DNA of 15,961 bases from Eikenella sp963548155. Lineage in GTDB: Bacteria; Pseudomonadota; Gammaproteobacteria; Burkholderiales; Neisseriaceae. The notes under the pieces are model-generated. The model did not search any database. It had not been told where the DNA came from and saw only the letters and a list, made by a program, of their open reading frames with translations. Below are positions 6,605-13,284 of the stretch, piece by piece. Within the stretch, counting starts at the first letter, position 1. Each line of letters begins with the position of its first letter. The stretch lies in the NCBI GenBank assembly GCA_963548155.1, contig CAUUTP010000046.1:1-15961 (forward strand), in the 5' to 3' direction. Made by a program: the position numbers and the translations under genes.

Positions 6605-7168
6605 TTAGTCTCCTACAACCGCACTATAGCTATAGTTAAAGTCATCGGAATTTTGAGTATCCCCATTACTTTCTGTCCATTTTACCTCGATTGTAGTAGT
6701 GGGCGTATCACCAGAGGTACTAGTAATTGCATATGAAATGCCGGTCGCATTGGGTAATGCATTTTGCAGTTCTGCAGTAAATGCATTTAGTTGGCAGGCG
6801 ATGAGAGCCTTACGCTTTATGCCGGTTGCATTACCACATACGGTAATATCGACGGCAGATGATGTAGGAGTAATATTTTGTGTTGATTTATTATAGTCGG
6901 TGTAGGTGAATTTGGTTGTGGCAGCTGAGTGAGTGCCAATATTATTGATTACATCAGGGTTGCTTAACATACCAGCAGATAGGTTCTGTACGGCCTGAGC
7001 AACACGAGTTTGCATTTCTGCTTCACGGACGTTACCCACAGATTTTAATTGTGCAAGCATAAGAGCCATAATGCCAAATGCCATAATAAATACAGAAATG
7101 AGTACTTCTAATAGAGTACTACCTTGATTAAGATGTGCTGGCTTTAATATGAATTTATGATTAGACAT
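6605..7168 (-). CDS. pilI: Type IV pilus minor pilin PilI (PilV family)
   Basis: Read from the ATG at 7168 the product has 187 residues. A leader ends at Gly16, then Ser-Thr-Leu-Leu-Glu with Glu at mature position 5, and a hydrophobic stretch (about 17-40) containing Phe-Gly-Ile-Met-Ala-Leu-Met-Leu-Ala-Gln-Leu, the hallmark of PilV-type pilins. I prefer 7168 because AAGGA stands nine bases upstream and the leader has normal length; a longer reading to 7204 would overlap pilH and gains only twelve unusual residues. It is one of the minor pilins needed to initiate pilus assembly. Its stop lies six bases before pilJ, so the two are probably translated from one transcript. Confidence 0.87.
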   Translation of the reverse strand: MSNHKFILKPAHLNQGSTLLEVLISVFIMAFGIMALMLAQLKSVGNVREAEMQTRVAQAVQNLSAGMLSNPDVINNIGTHSAATTKFTYTDYNKSTQNITPTSSAVDITVCGNATGIKRKALIACQLNAFTAELQNALPNATGISYAITSTSGDTPTTTIEVKWTESNGDTQNSDDFNYSYSAVVGD

Positions 7169-7188
7169 GCTGGTTATTCCTTCAAGCT

Positions 7189-7845
7189 TTAAGATAAAGC
7201 ACAATAGGTTGCATAGCTACTTGCAGTTAATGAATTGAATTCAGAAGGAGTCATATTTCCGTTGCAGGTTATCACTCGCCCACTTGGTGTAATTAAAGCC
7301 ATGCGGACGTGCTTTCCATCACTAGCTGCTATTCTGATGTAATTAGAAGAGTATGTGTATTGGCCATTAGACTGACCAACACCAAAAGTGCCATTTGGCA
7401 TATAAATAAAGCGGGTTTTATCGGTAGTTGGGTTGCTAAGTGCAATATCAAGACTGCTAATTGTTATTGACTCATTACTAATCAATACCGAACGTAAGTC
7501 CATGTCATTGCTAGGACTTACAATACCGCTTTCATAGTCATTATTGCCATTTTTGTCAATGAACGCCAATAAGGAGTTACCTCCTTTATCGCAGCCATTA
7601 TTGGGCTTGGCATCAGATTTAAGTTTAATGCCGCCACAGATGATAACAGGACTGTTTCTGCGTACGGCCTCAGTTCTGGCAAATCGGAAAATAGTTGTAA
7701 TTTGGCTGATTCGATTACCTAACTTTTGTGTAGCGATAAAGTTACTCATGCTTGGCATGGCAATTGTAGCCATAATTCCGATCAGGGTTAGGGTAATGAG
7801 CAGTTCTATTAGGGTAAAGCCCTGTGTATGTTGTCGTGTCTTCAT
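7189..7845 (-). CDS. pilH: Type IV pilus minor pilin PilH (FimT/GspH family)
   Basis: From the ATG at 7845 the protein has 218 residues: a leader ending at Gly9, Phe-Thr-Leu-Ile-Glu, a hydrophobic helix to about residue 30, then Phe-Arg-Phe-Ala-Arg-Thr-Glu-Ala-Val-Arg-Arg-Asn, the signature of FimT/GspH pseudopilins. Four Cys occur in two pairs (Ile-Ile-Cys-Gly with Asn-Gly-Cys-Asp, and Ile-Thr-Cys with the near-terminal Tyr-Cys), which I recall also from neisserial PilH. The start is uncertain by two codons: an ATG at 7851 is equally possible, but AAAG is better spaced for 7845. The frame stays open to a TTG at 7878, without support. It is the first pilin gene after dnaB, about 60 bases away, with no terminator seen between them. 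Confidence 0.88.
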   Translation of the reverse strand: MKTRQHTQGFTLIELLITLTLIGIMATIAMPSMSNFIATQKLGNRISQITTIFRFARTEAVRRNSPVIICGGIKLKSDAKPNNGCDKGGNSLLAFIDKNGNNDYESGIVSPSNDMDLRSVLISNESITISSLDIALSNPTTDKTRFIYMPNGTFGVGQSNGQYTYSSNYIRIAASDGKHVRMALITPSGRVITCNGNMTPSEFNSLTASSYATYCALS

Positions 7846-7905
7846 GGCCATCACTTTAAAATGGGAAATGGGGCACAAAAAAAGGTGGATTGAGTAAGAT
7901 TGTTC

Positions 7906-9294
7906 TTATTCTTCAGTAAAGTAAGTATGCCCAGTATGTACTGCATTGTCAAATTTGCTGAATTCGCCGGTAAACACCAGCGGGATTTTACCGGTGGGGC
8001 CGTTACGGTGTTTGCCGATGATACATTCAGCCATGCCTTTTTTGTCAGTATCGGGGTGATAGTATTCATCACGATACATGAACATAATCAAGTCGGCATC
8101 CTGCTCGATGGCACCGGATTCACGCAGGTCGGACATCATGGGGCGTTTGTCGGTGCGGGATTCAACAGTACGCGACAATTGTGAGAGGGCGATAATCGGA
8201 ATATCCAACTCTCTGGCTAGCGATTTGAGCGAACGGGAGATTTCCCCCAATTCCGCCGCACGGTTATTGCTGTTGTGGCCGGTGCCGCTCATCAGCTGTA
8301 AGTAGTCGATAACCACTAGCCCCAATTTACCTTTTCTTCTGGCTAAGCGGCGCACGCGGGCGCGGACTTCCAGTGAATTTAAGGCAGGGGTTTCGTCGAT
8401 AAAGATGGGGGCGTCTGACAGTTTGTGTAGAGCGTCATTGAGCCTAGCCCAATGTTCGTCTTGCAATTGACCGGTTTTGAGTAAGCCCTGATCCAGCCTC
8501 CCAACTGAACCGAGCATACGCATTACCAGCTGCACCCCGCCCATCTCCATCGAGAAGATGGCAACGGGCAGGTGCGTACTGATAGCGACGTTTTCCGCGA
8601 TATTCAATGAAAAAGCGGTTTTCCCCATTGCCGGCCTTCCAGCAACGATGATGAGATCACCACCGTGCAAACCGGCTATTTTTTTATCCAGATCGATGAA
8701 TCCGGTCGGAATGCCGGTTACATCGTCTTTATTTTCCCTTGAGTAAGCCTTGTCGATTTTGGCGACGGCTTCTTTCAGCATGGCAGGCATCTCTAAGAAT
8801 TCGTGTTGCACTCTGCTGGTGCTTTCGGCAATTTTAAAGATTTTGGCTTCCGCCTCGTCCAACATTTGTTTGACGTCCCTACCTTGAGGATTGTAAGCAT
8901 TCCTAGCAATCTCTGTGCCAGCTTGTGCGAGCTGGCGCATGATGGAGCGGCTGCGCACGATTTCGGCGTAGCGGGAGATGTTGATGGCAGAGGCAGTATT
9001 TTGTGCCAAATCCACCAGATAGCCGAAACCGCCGGCCTCTTCCAGCACCTCTTCGCGCTGCAATACCTCTTCCACGGTAATGGTGTCGGCCGGGCGATTG
9101 CGTTCGGCCAGGTGGGCGATGGCGCGGAAAATCAGGCGGTGTTCGTAGCGGTAGAAGTCTTCTTCCGAGATGGTGCCGGCAATGCGGTCCCAGGCGGAGG
9201 AATCCACCATCAGCCCGCCCAATACCGACTGCTCGGCTTCCATGGAGTGCGGCGGCAGGGCAAGGCTTTCGTTACTTTGGTCTTGAATATCCAT
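7906..9294 (-). CDS. dnaB: Replicative DNA helicase DnaB
   Basis: This 462-residue protein is the hexameric 5'-3' helicase that unwinds DNA at the replication fork and binds primase. The N-terminal domain (about 10-115) begins with Pro-Pro-His-Ser-x-Glu-Ala-Glu-Gln-Ser-Val-Leu-Gly. The RecA-like C-terminal domain has Walker A Gly-Arg-Pro-Ala-Met-Gly-Lys-Thr (219-226), Walker B Val-Val-Ile-Asp-Tyr-Leu-Gln-Leu (327-334) and the Ser-Gln-Leu-Ser-Arg and Ser-Asp-Leu-Arg-Glu-Ser-Gly-x-Ile-Glu-Gln-Asp-Ala-Asp segments (371-401). I see no intein or insertion. The ATG at 9294 lacks a good Shine-Dalgarno. Gene order dnaB then pilH is conserved in Neisseria, so the pilins may be read from the dnaB transcript at least in part. 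Confidence 0.98.
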   Translation of the reverse strand: MDIQDQSNESLALPPHSMEAEQSVLGGLMVDSSAWDRIAGTISEEDFYRYEHRLIFRAIAHLAERNRPADTITVEEVLQREEVLEEAGGFGYLVDLAQNTASAINISRYAEIVRSRSIMRQLAQAGTEIARNAYNPQGRDVKQMLDEAEAKIFKIAESTSRVQHEFLEMPAMLKEAVAKIDKAYSRENKDDVTGIPTGFIDLDKKIAGLHGGDLIIVAGRPAMGKTAFSLNIAENVAISTHLPVAIFSMEMGGVQLVMRMLGSVGRLDQGLLKTGQLQDEHWARLNDALHKLSDAPIFIDETPALNSLEVRARVRRLARRKGKLGLVVIDYLQLMSGTGHNSNNRAAELGEISRSLKSLARELDIPIIALSQLSRTVESRTDKRPMMSDLRESGAIEQDADLIMFMYRDEYYHPDTDKKGMAECIIGKHRNGPTGKIPLVFTGEFSKFDNAVHTGHTYFTEE

Positions 9295-9359
9295 AATAGT
9301 TTGTTGCGGCAGGAGAATAGGGGCTACCTGAAAAATATCATTACTGAATATGCAGCTTG

Positions 9360-9371
9360 AGGCTACCTGAA
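9360..9371 (+). repeat. DNA uptake sequence, Eikenella dialect
   Basis: Exact AGGCTACCTGAA upstream of dnaB. A one-mismatch copy (GGGCTACCTGAA, 9321-9332) lies 39 bases to its left in the same orientation. Confidence 0.9.
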
Positions 9372-9379
9372 AAAGGCCG

Positions 9380-9517
9380 AAACCTTTACAAGCCTATTGT
9401 AGGTACGTTTCTGCACGCCACGCTTCTCGAACGCTTGGAAAAGATTGAAATATTACCCGCACATTTCGTCTCTGCTTGCTTTGAGCTGCGCTCAGATCAT
9501 GCGCTTTGTAAAGGTTT
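9380..9517. repeat. 138-base segment with 12-base terminal inverted repeats
   Basis: AAACCTTTACAA (9380-9391) and TTGTAAAGGTTT (9506-9517) are perfect inverted repeats. They enclose 114 bases with no coding potential that I recognise. Directly repeated uptake sequences lie just outside each end (9360-9371 and 9519-9530). No clear target-site duplication is visible. It may be a small non-autonomous element or just a long-range stem in the dnaB leader; the call is open. Confidence 0.4.
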
Positions 9518-9518
9518 G

Positions 9519-9561
9519 AGGCTACCTGAAAGCCGGTGACCGTTTATTTTTCAGGTAGCCT
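9519..9561. terminator. Inverted uptake-sequence pair downstream of rhlE
   Basis: AGGCTACCTGAAA (9519-9531) pairs perfectly with TTTCAGGTAGCCT (9549-9561); the loop has 17 bases. Both arms are exact Eikenella uptake sequences. The hairpin lies about 130 bases beyond the rhlE stop. It has no good T-run on the rhlE side, so it may be a weak terminator or only a repeat. Confidence 0.5.
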
Positions 9562-9689
9562 ACAAAGTATGCCCTGGGTGAGCCAGCATACTGACAAATT
9601 CCGTCACTTTTGTTGCGAGTGTACAGAGAGCGGATTGTGCTGCTCTGTCACGCTAAGGCAGGCGCATGCGCTGAGGGTAGGCAAAATGT

Positions 9690-11090
9690 TCAGCTGTCGG
9701 CGCCATAGTTCGGCAGTACCAATGCGCAAACCGGGCGGTGGCGGCGGCTGCGGTGGCGTCGGCCTGGGATGCGACCGCATTCTTGTGCGGGGCTTTCGGA
9801 GCTGCCGCTGCGTGCAGAGGCTTTACTGCGGCTGTCTGCATTACGGCCACGGCGGCCGTTGCGTGCTTCACGCGGTTCACGTGTATCGCGTGAGGAGTGC
9901 TCGGCGGCAGGGCGGCTGCCTTCCTGTTGATGTTGCCACCAGCGCGGTTCGAAGCCTTCAATCCGCTCCACCGGCAATTCTTTGCCGATGAGTTCTTTAA
10001 TGGCTTCAAACATTTTCTGCTCGTCTTCGTCCATCAGTGAGATGGCCACACCCTCGGCGCCGGCGCGGCCGGTGCGGCCGATGCGGTGCACATAATCTTC
10101 GGCCTGGGTGGGCATTTCGTAGTTGATCACGAAGGGCAGCTCGGCGATGTCCAACCCGCGTGCGGCCACGTCGGTGGCCACCAGCACGCGCAGCTCGCCG
10201 GCTTTGAAGGCGTTGAGCGTTTCCAAGCGGGTTTGCTGCGATTTGTCGCCGTGAATCGGCGCTACGCTGAGGCCGCGCCGTTTCAGGTCACGGGCTACCT
10301 GATCGACGCTCTGCTTGGTTTTGCAGAACACGATCACTTGATTGATGTGCAAATCCACAATCAGCCGCTCCAGCAGGTTGCGCTTCTGGGCGGTGTCGAT
10401 GGCGATGATGTGCTGCTCGACGCTGGCGCTGGCCGTATTCTGCGGCGCGGTCTGCACCTGCTCGGGCCGATTCATAAAATCCTGCGCCAGCTTGCGGATG
10501 GGGGGTGAGAAGGTGGCGGAAAACAGCAGGGTTTGGCGCTGTTTGGGCAGCAGCTGCATGATGCGGCGGATGTCGTCGATAAAGCCCATGTCGAGCATGC
10601 GGTCGGCTTCGTCGAGCACCACGATTTCCACTTTATCCAGCCGGATGTTTTTCTGTTGCACGTGATCCAGCAGGCGGCCTACGGTGGCCACCACGATCTC
10701 GCAGCCGGCGCGCAGGTCGGCAGTTTGTTTGTCCATATTCATGCCGCCGAACAGCACGGTGTGGCGCAGCGGCAGGTTTTTGATGTAGGCGGCGGTATTT
10801 TGGTCGATTTGGTCGGCCAGCTCGCGGGTGGGGGTGAGCACCAGCATGCGCACCGGATGCATGGCGGGCGAGGTGCTGGTGGTGGTGTAGCGGCGCAGGC
10901 GCTCCAGGCTGGGCAGCATGAAGGCAGCGGTTTTGCCGGTACCGGTTTGGGCAGCGGCCAGCAGATCGTGGCCGGCCAATACTTTGGGGATGGCGGCGGT
11001 TTGGATGGCGGTGGGCTGCTCATAACCCTGGTCGGCCAGTGCGGCGGTGATTTCGGCGCTAAGGCCGAGATTGGTAAAGGGGTTGTTCAT
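9690..11090 (-). CDS. rhlE: ATP-dependent DEAD-box RNA helicase RhlE
   Basis: From the ATG at 11090 the protein has 466 residues with all DEAD-box motifs: Q motif Phe5 and Gln30, motif I Ala-Gln-Thr-Gly-Thr-Gly-Lys-Thr (47-54), Ia Pro-Thr-Arg-Glu-Leu (87-91), Asp-Glu-Ala-Asp (160-163), Ser-Ala-Thr (191-193) and His-Arg-x-Gly-Arg-Thr-Gly-Arg (335-342). Such helicases remodel ribosome assembly intermediates and structured RNA. The start is set by GGAG five bases upstream and by the typical Phe-x-x-Leu-Gly-Leu N-terminus; the frame stays open to 11273 but codes low-complexity sequence. The tail from about 391 is basic and rich in Arg, Ser and Glu, as usual for RhlE, and ends in a less typical stretch. 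RhlE versus other DEAD-box paralogs is judged from motif context only. Confidence 0.9.
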   Translation of the reverse strand: MNNPFTNLGLSAEITAALADQGYEQPTAIQTAAIPKVLAGHDLLAAAQTGTGKTAAFMLPSLERLRRYTTTSTSPAMHPVRMLVLTPTRELADQIDQNTAAYIKNLPLRHTVLFGGMNMDKQTADLRAGCEIVVATVGRLLDHVQQKNIRLDKVEIVVLDEADRMLDMGFIDDIRRIMQLLPKQRQTLLFSATFSPPIRKLAQDFMNRPEQVQTAPQNTASASVEQHIIAIDTAQKRNLLERLIVDLHINQVIVFCKTKQSVDQVARDLKRRGLSVAPIHGDKSQQTRLETLNAFKAGELRVLVATDVAARGLDIAELPFVINYEMPTQAEDYVHRIGRTGRAGAEGVAISLMDEDEQKMFEAIKELIGKELPVERIEGFEPRWWQHQQEGSRPAAEHSSRDTREPREARNGRRGRNADSRSKASARSGSSESPAQECGRIPGRRHRSRRHRPVCALVLPNYGADS

Positions 11091-11184
11091 ATTTGCTCCG
11101 TGTGGCAGCTGCGCGGTGGGCGGCTGCGGGGAATGGGGATAGGCTTTGGTGGCGGTTTGGATAAATCTAGCCGGCAAAGGCTGA

Positions 11185-11196
11185 AGGCTACCTGAA
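11185..11196 (+). repeat. DNA uptake sequence, Eikenella dialect
   Basis: Exact AGGCTACCTGAA in the leader of rhlE, about 95 bases before its start codon, unpaired. Confidence 0.9.
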
Positions 11197-11258
11197 GATA
11201 TAGGCGGTAACGAAGTTAAAGCAGGCCGGTGATACGCTTGAGTTGTGCGCAAACCGGC

Positions 11259-11287
11259 ACGATAAAATGCCACGAAAAGTGTTTCAA
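11259..11287 (-). promoter_or_regulatory. Candidate sigma-70 promoter for rhlE
   Basis: On the - strand TTGAAA (11282-11287, 5 of 6 to TTGACA) is followed after 17 bases by TATCGT (11259-11264, 4 of 6 to TATAAT). Transcription would start near 11252 and give a leader of roughly 160 bases before the rhlE ATG at 11090. This also argues against the upstream extension of the rhlE frame. Confidence 0.4.
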
Positions 11288-11317
11288 GAGTAGGCGGCTG
11301 CCGGGAAACCCGGCCAG

Positions 11318-11329
11318 AGGCTACCTGAA
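11318..11329 (+). repeat. DNA uptake sequence, Eikenella dialect
   Basis: Exact AGGCTACCTGAA. It is inverted relative to the copy at 11412-11423, but 82 bases apart, too far for a typical terminator. Confidence 0.9.
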
Positions 11330-11396
11330 AACATGGACTTCAACAAAATTAAAATAAAAGGCCGGCAATGCAAGATGCCGAACAGGCCGTATTGTG

Positions 11397-11423
11397 CCTG
11401 AAAAACTGGTTTTCAGGTAGCCT
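11397..11423 (-). terminator. Hairpin overlapping an uptake sequence after the CbiM-like gene
   Basis: CCTGAAAA (11397-11404) pairs with TTTTCAGG (11410-11417) around loop ACTGG. The right arm is part of an exact uptake sequence TTCAGGTAGCCT (11412-11423), which ends ten bases from the stop of the - strand gene at 11434. No T-run follows on the - strand, so it would be a weak terminator. Confidence 0.4.
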
Positions 11424-11433
11424 TTGCAGCGGC

Positions 11434-12123
11434 CTATTTCCAGATTTGCCGCGCATTTTGGCGCAGATAGTCGGCATCGGAGAAGGTGGAGATTAAATGC
11501 GGCTTGAGGGCGATGAAAATGGCGCAAAGCAGGCCGGTGAGAAAGGCTTCACCCCAGGCAATCAGGAAGAACACCGGCAGTACGGAATCCAGCAAGATGG
11601 AGGTGGGGAATACCCCGGTCAGATACAGCAACACTCTGTTGGCCGCCGCGCTGAGCAATATGCCGGCGGCAGCGGCAAAAAAGCCGTTGAGGAAGATGTA
11701 GATAAACAGATTGCGCGGCAGCCGTTGCACGATTTGCCGTGCCAGTGCCACGCCGGCCAGCGGCGGCACGATACCGGCCAAAACCGTTAGCCCTGCCACG
11801 CTTAAATCGCCCACGCCCTGCCACAGCCAGATATAGGGCAACAGCAGCAAAACGGCCAGGCAGAACGCTGCCGGGATGCCTATCATCAAGGACAGCAAGC
11901 CGATACCCAGCAGATGGTAGCTCAACCCGCCCAGCATCCCGCCGGCCGGTGCGGCGCGCAGGCTCCAGCACAGCGCCATAATCAACAGCCCAACCCACGC
12001 TGCTTGGCGGTGTGTGCGCCATGCTATCAAGGCCGGGCGCAGGGCAGCGACAAACAGCAGCAGGCACAGCACATCGGCGGCCAGCAGCCAAGGAAGGGGG
12101 AACCAGTGGGCGGGGAAATTCAT
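11434..12123 (-). CDS. CbiM-like energy-coupling factor transporter membrane protein
   Basis: The 229-residue protein is strongly hydrophobic, with about six membrane segments (near 12-28, 43-58, 70-100, 108-128, 140-165 and 178-205). Tyr-His-Leu-Leu-Gly (69-73) followed by a long hydrophobic run, and Trp-Gly-Glu-Ala-Phe-Leu-Thr-Gly (190-197), match the CbiM/NikM substrate-binding subunits of metal-type ECF transporters. The N-terminus Met-Asn-Phe-Pro lacks the His at position 2 that binds Co or Ni in classical CbiM and NikM. No transporter ATPase or CbiQ-like gene lies nearby, so the substrate and partners are unknown. The ATG at 12123 has no clear Shine-Dalgarno; it lies 14 bases after the ung stop, so coupling with ung is likely. 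Confidence 0.75.
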   Translation of the reverse strand: MNFPAHWFPLPWLLAADVLCLLLFVAALRPALIAWRTHRQAAWVGLLIMALCWSLRAAPAGGMLGGLSYHLLGIGLLSLMIGIPAAFCLAVLLLLPYIWLWQGVGDLSVAGLTVLAGIVPPLAGVALARQIVQRLPRNLFIYIFLNGFFAAAAGILLSAAANRVLLYLTGVFPTSILLDSVLPVFFLIAWGEAFLTGLLCAIFIALKPHLISTFSDADYLRQNARQIWK

Positions 12124-12137
12124 GGGGTATTAGTGGC

Positions 12138-12797
12138 TCAAATTTGCCAATCAATCTGCGGCAGGCCGTGCTGTTGCAAATAGGTATTGGCCTGCGAGAA
12201 ATGACGGCAGCCGAAGAAGCCGCGGTGGGCGGAGAGTGGCGAGGGGTGCGGCGCGGTGAGCACCAGATGGCGGGCACGGTTGATAATGGTGCCTTTTTTC
12301 TGTGCGTGGCTGCCCCACAGCATGAATACCAAGTGCTCGCGCCCTTCGTTGAGCACGGCAATCACGTGGTCGGTGAAGGTTTCCCAGCCCAGCGCGGCGT
12401 GGGAATGCGCCTGGCCGGCGCGCACGGTGAGCACGGTGTTGAGCAGCAGCACGCCTTGTTCTGCCCAGCTTTGCAGGTAGCCGTGTTTGGGGATTTGAAA
12501 GCCGGGGATATCTTGCGCCAACTCTTTGTAAATATTCACCAAGGATGGCGGCACGGCCACGCCTTCGCGCACGGAAAAGGCCAGCCCGTGCGCTTGGTTG
12601 GCGCCGTGGTACGGGTCTTGCCCGAGGATGACCACGCGCACCCGGCCGAATTCGGTGGCACGGAAGGCGTTGAACACGTCGGCGGCGGGTGGGTACACAA
12701 TCTGCCCGGCTTCGCGCTCGTTGTGCACGCTGTGGATAATGTGTTGGAAATAGGGCTGCTGTTTTTCCGCGCCGATGGCTTCGTGCCAAGTTTGCAT
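12138..12797 (-). CDS. ung: Uracil-DNA glycosylase
   Basis: This family 1 enzyme removes uracil from DNA as the first step of base excision repair. The 219-residue protein carries the water-activating motif Gly-Gln-Asp-Pro-Tyr-His-Gly (59-65, Asp61 catalytic), Leu-Leu-Leu-Asn-Thr-Val-Leu-Thr-Val (117-125) for uracil recognition, and the minor-groove loop His-Pro-Ser-Pro-Leu-Ser (184-189, His184 catalytic). All key residues are present and the length is normal. AAGGA six bases before the ATG at 12797 fixes the start. An uptake-sequence hairpin lies just upstream, leaving only 24 bases to the start codon, so ung must be read through that hairpin or from a promoter within or before the neighbouring gene. 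Confidence 0.97.
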   Translation of the reverse strand: MQTWHEAIGAEKQQPYFQHIIHSVHNEREAGQIVYPPAADVFNAFRATEFGRVRVVILGQDPYHGANQAHGLAFSVREGVAVPPSLVNIYKELAQDIPGFQIPKHGYLQSWAEQGVLLLNTVLTVRAGQAHSHAALGWETFTDHVIAVLNEGREHLVFMLWGSHAQKKGTIINRARHLVLTAPHPSPLSAHRGFFGCRHFSQANTYLQQHGLPQIDWQI

Positions 12798-12821
12798 GGG
12801 GTTTCCTTGAGAGATGGGGAG

Positions 12822-12861
12822 AGGCTACCTGAAAACAGAAAACGCTATTTTCAGGTAGCCT
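12822..12861 (-). terminator. Inverted uptake-sequence hairpin between a membrane protein gene and ung
   Basis: AGGCTACCTGAAAA (12822-12835) and TTTTCAGGTAGCCT (12848-12861) form a perfect 14-base-pair stem with a 12-base loop. Both arms are exact uptake sequences. The stem starts five bases after the stop codon of the - strand gene at 12866. No T-run follows, so it may only attenuate read-through into ung. Confidence 0.55.
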
Positions 12862-12865
12862 TTAT

Positions 12866-13261
12866 TTACATCAGCCAGCCGTCCGGCGTAACGGGTTGAT
12901 TGTCGATTAAACGCACGATACCGACCACTACGCGGAAGAGATACCAGAAGCAAACCACCACCAGCAGCGGCACACCGAGAATCGCGCCGATAAAGGTAAT
13001 GACCAGCAGGAAGCCCACCGCAAAGCCGATTAGGCTGCCCCAAAAAGTGCGCAGCAGGAATTGGATGTGGTCAAAATAAATCGTGCCGCACATATCGTCA
13101 CGCTTCACATAGGCCAAGATGGCGCCGATGATGGTGGGCATGGCAAAGCTGATTACACCCAATGCATACAGGCCGTAAATCACATACATATAGTTGCGTT
13201 GCTCGGGCGTGGGCGTGTTGGCAGTGGGCACGGGGTAGGTGGGATCGGGTTGTGTAGTCAT
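12866..13261 (-). CDS. Small membrane protein of unknown function, resembling DUF4870-type proteins
   Basis: The 131-residue protein has a Pro- and Thr-rich N-terminal segment (1-20), then three likely membrane segments (about 25-51, 71-93 and 94-118). Between the first two is a charged loop Tyr-Val-Lys-Arg-Asp-Asp-x-x-Gly-Thr-x-Tyr-x-x-His, followed by Arg-Thr-Phe-Trp. This loop is common in a family of small bacterial inner-membrane proteins I have seen in Neisseriaceae and other Proteobacteria, whose role is not known. AGGAG seven bases before the ATG at 13261 supports the start. It lies 23 bases after kdsA and is probably co-transcribed with it, which hints at, but does not prove, an envelope-related role. 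Confidence 0.8.
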   Translation of the reverse strand: MTTQPDPTYPVPTANTPTPEQRNYMYVIYGLYALGVISFAMPTIIGAILAYVKRDDMCGTIYFDHIQFLLRTFWGSLIGFAVGFLLVITFIGAILGVPLLVVVCFWYLFRVVVGIVRLIDNQPVTPDGWLM

Positions 13262-13284
13262 GATGACACTCCTTATCAGGGGGG

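Larger units (their letters stand above)
9295..9689. other. Intergenic region between rhlE and dnaB
   Basis: No gene is supported in these 395 bases. They contain uptake sequences at 9321-9332 (GGGCTACCTGAA, one mismatch), 9360-9371 and an inverted pair at 9519-9561, and a 138-base segment bounded by 12-base inverted repeats (9380-9517). There is also a bulged hairpin GTATG/CATAC with CTGG/CCAG at 9567-9591, which could help terminate rhlE. I found no convincing dnaB promoter. Confidence 0.6.
11091..11433. other. Intergenic region upstream of rhlE
   Basis: These 343 bases hold no supported gene. They contain three exact uptake sequences (11185-11196, 11318-11329, 11412-11423), a candidate rhlE promoter on the - strand and a short hairpin that may terminate the CbiM-like gene. 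About 40 bases around 11340-11365 are A-rich. Confidence 0.6.

Noticed and set aside
7877..7883. Run of seven A residues between dnaB and pilH as a phase-variation tract
   Set aside because: It is short, outside the reading frame from the chosen start and not placed between promoter elements that I can see.
9653..10009. Alternative - strand frame over the rhlE tail (Ala-rich), suggesting a frameshift
   Set aside because: The main frame gives a basic Arg-rich tail that is normal for RhlE and ends in a stop. The Ala-rich reading is what such G+C-rich sequence gives in a shifted frame.
10285..10305. Uptake-like GGGCTACCTGAT inside rhlE
   Set aside because: Two mismatches, and the bases are explained by the coding sequence of a conserved region.
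11091..11273. Extended N-terminus of rhlE
   Set aside because: The extra 61 residues are low in complexity and cover a candidate promoter and an uptake sequence; GGAG and the family N-terminus point to the ATG at 11090.
12471..12482. Uptake-like CAGGTAGCC inside ung
   Set aside because: Two mismatches to the 12-mer and it encodes the conserved Gly-Tyr-Leu-Gln of the enzyme.
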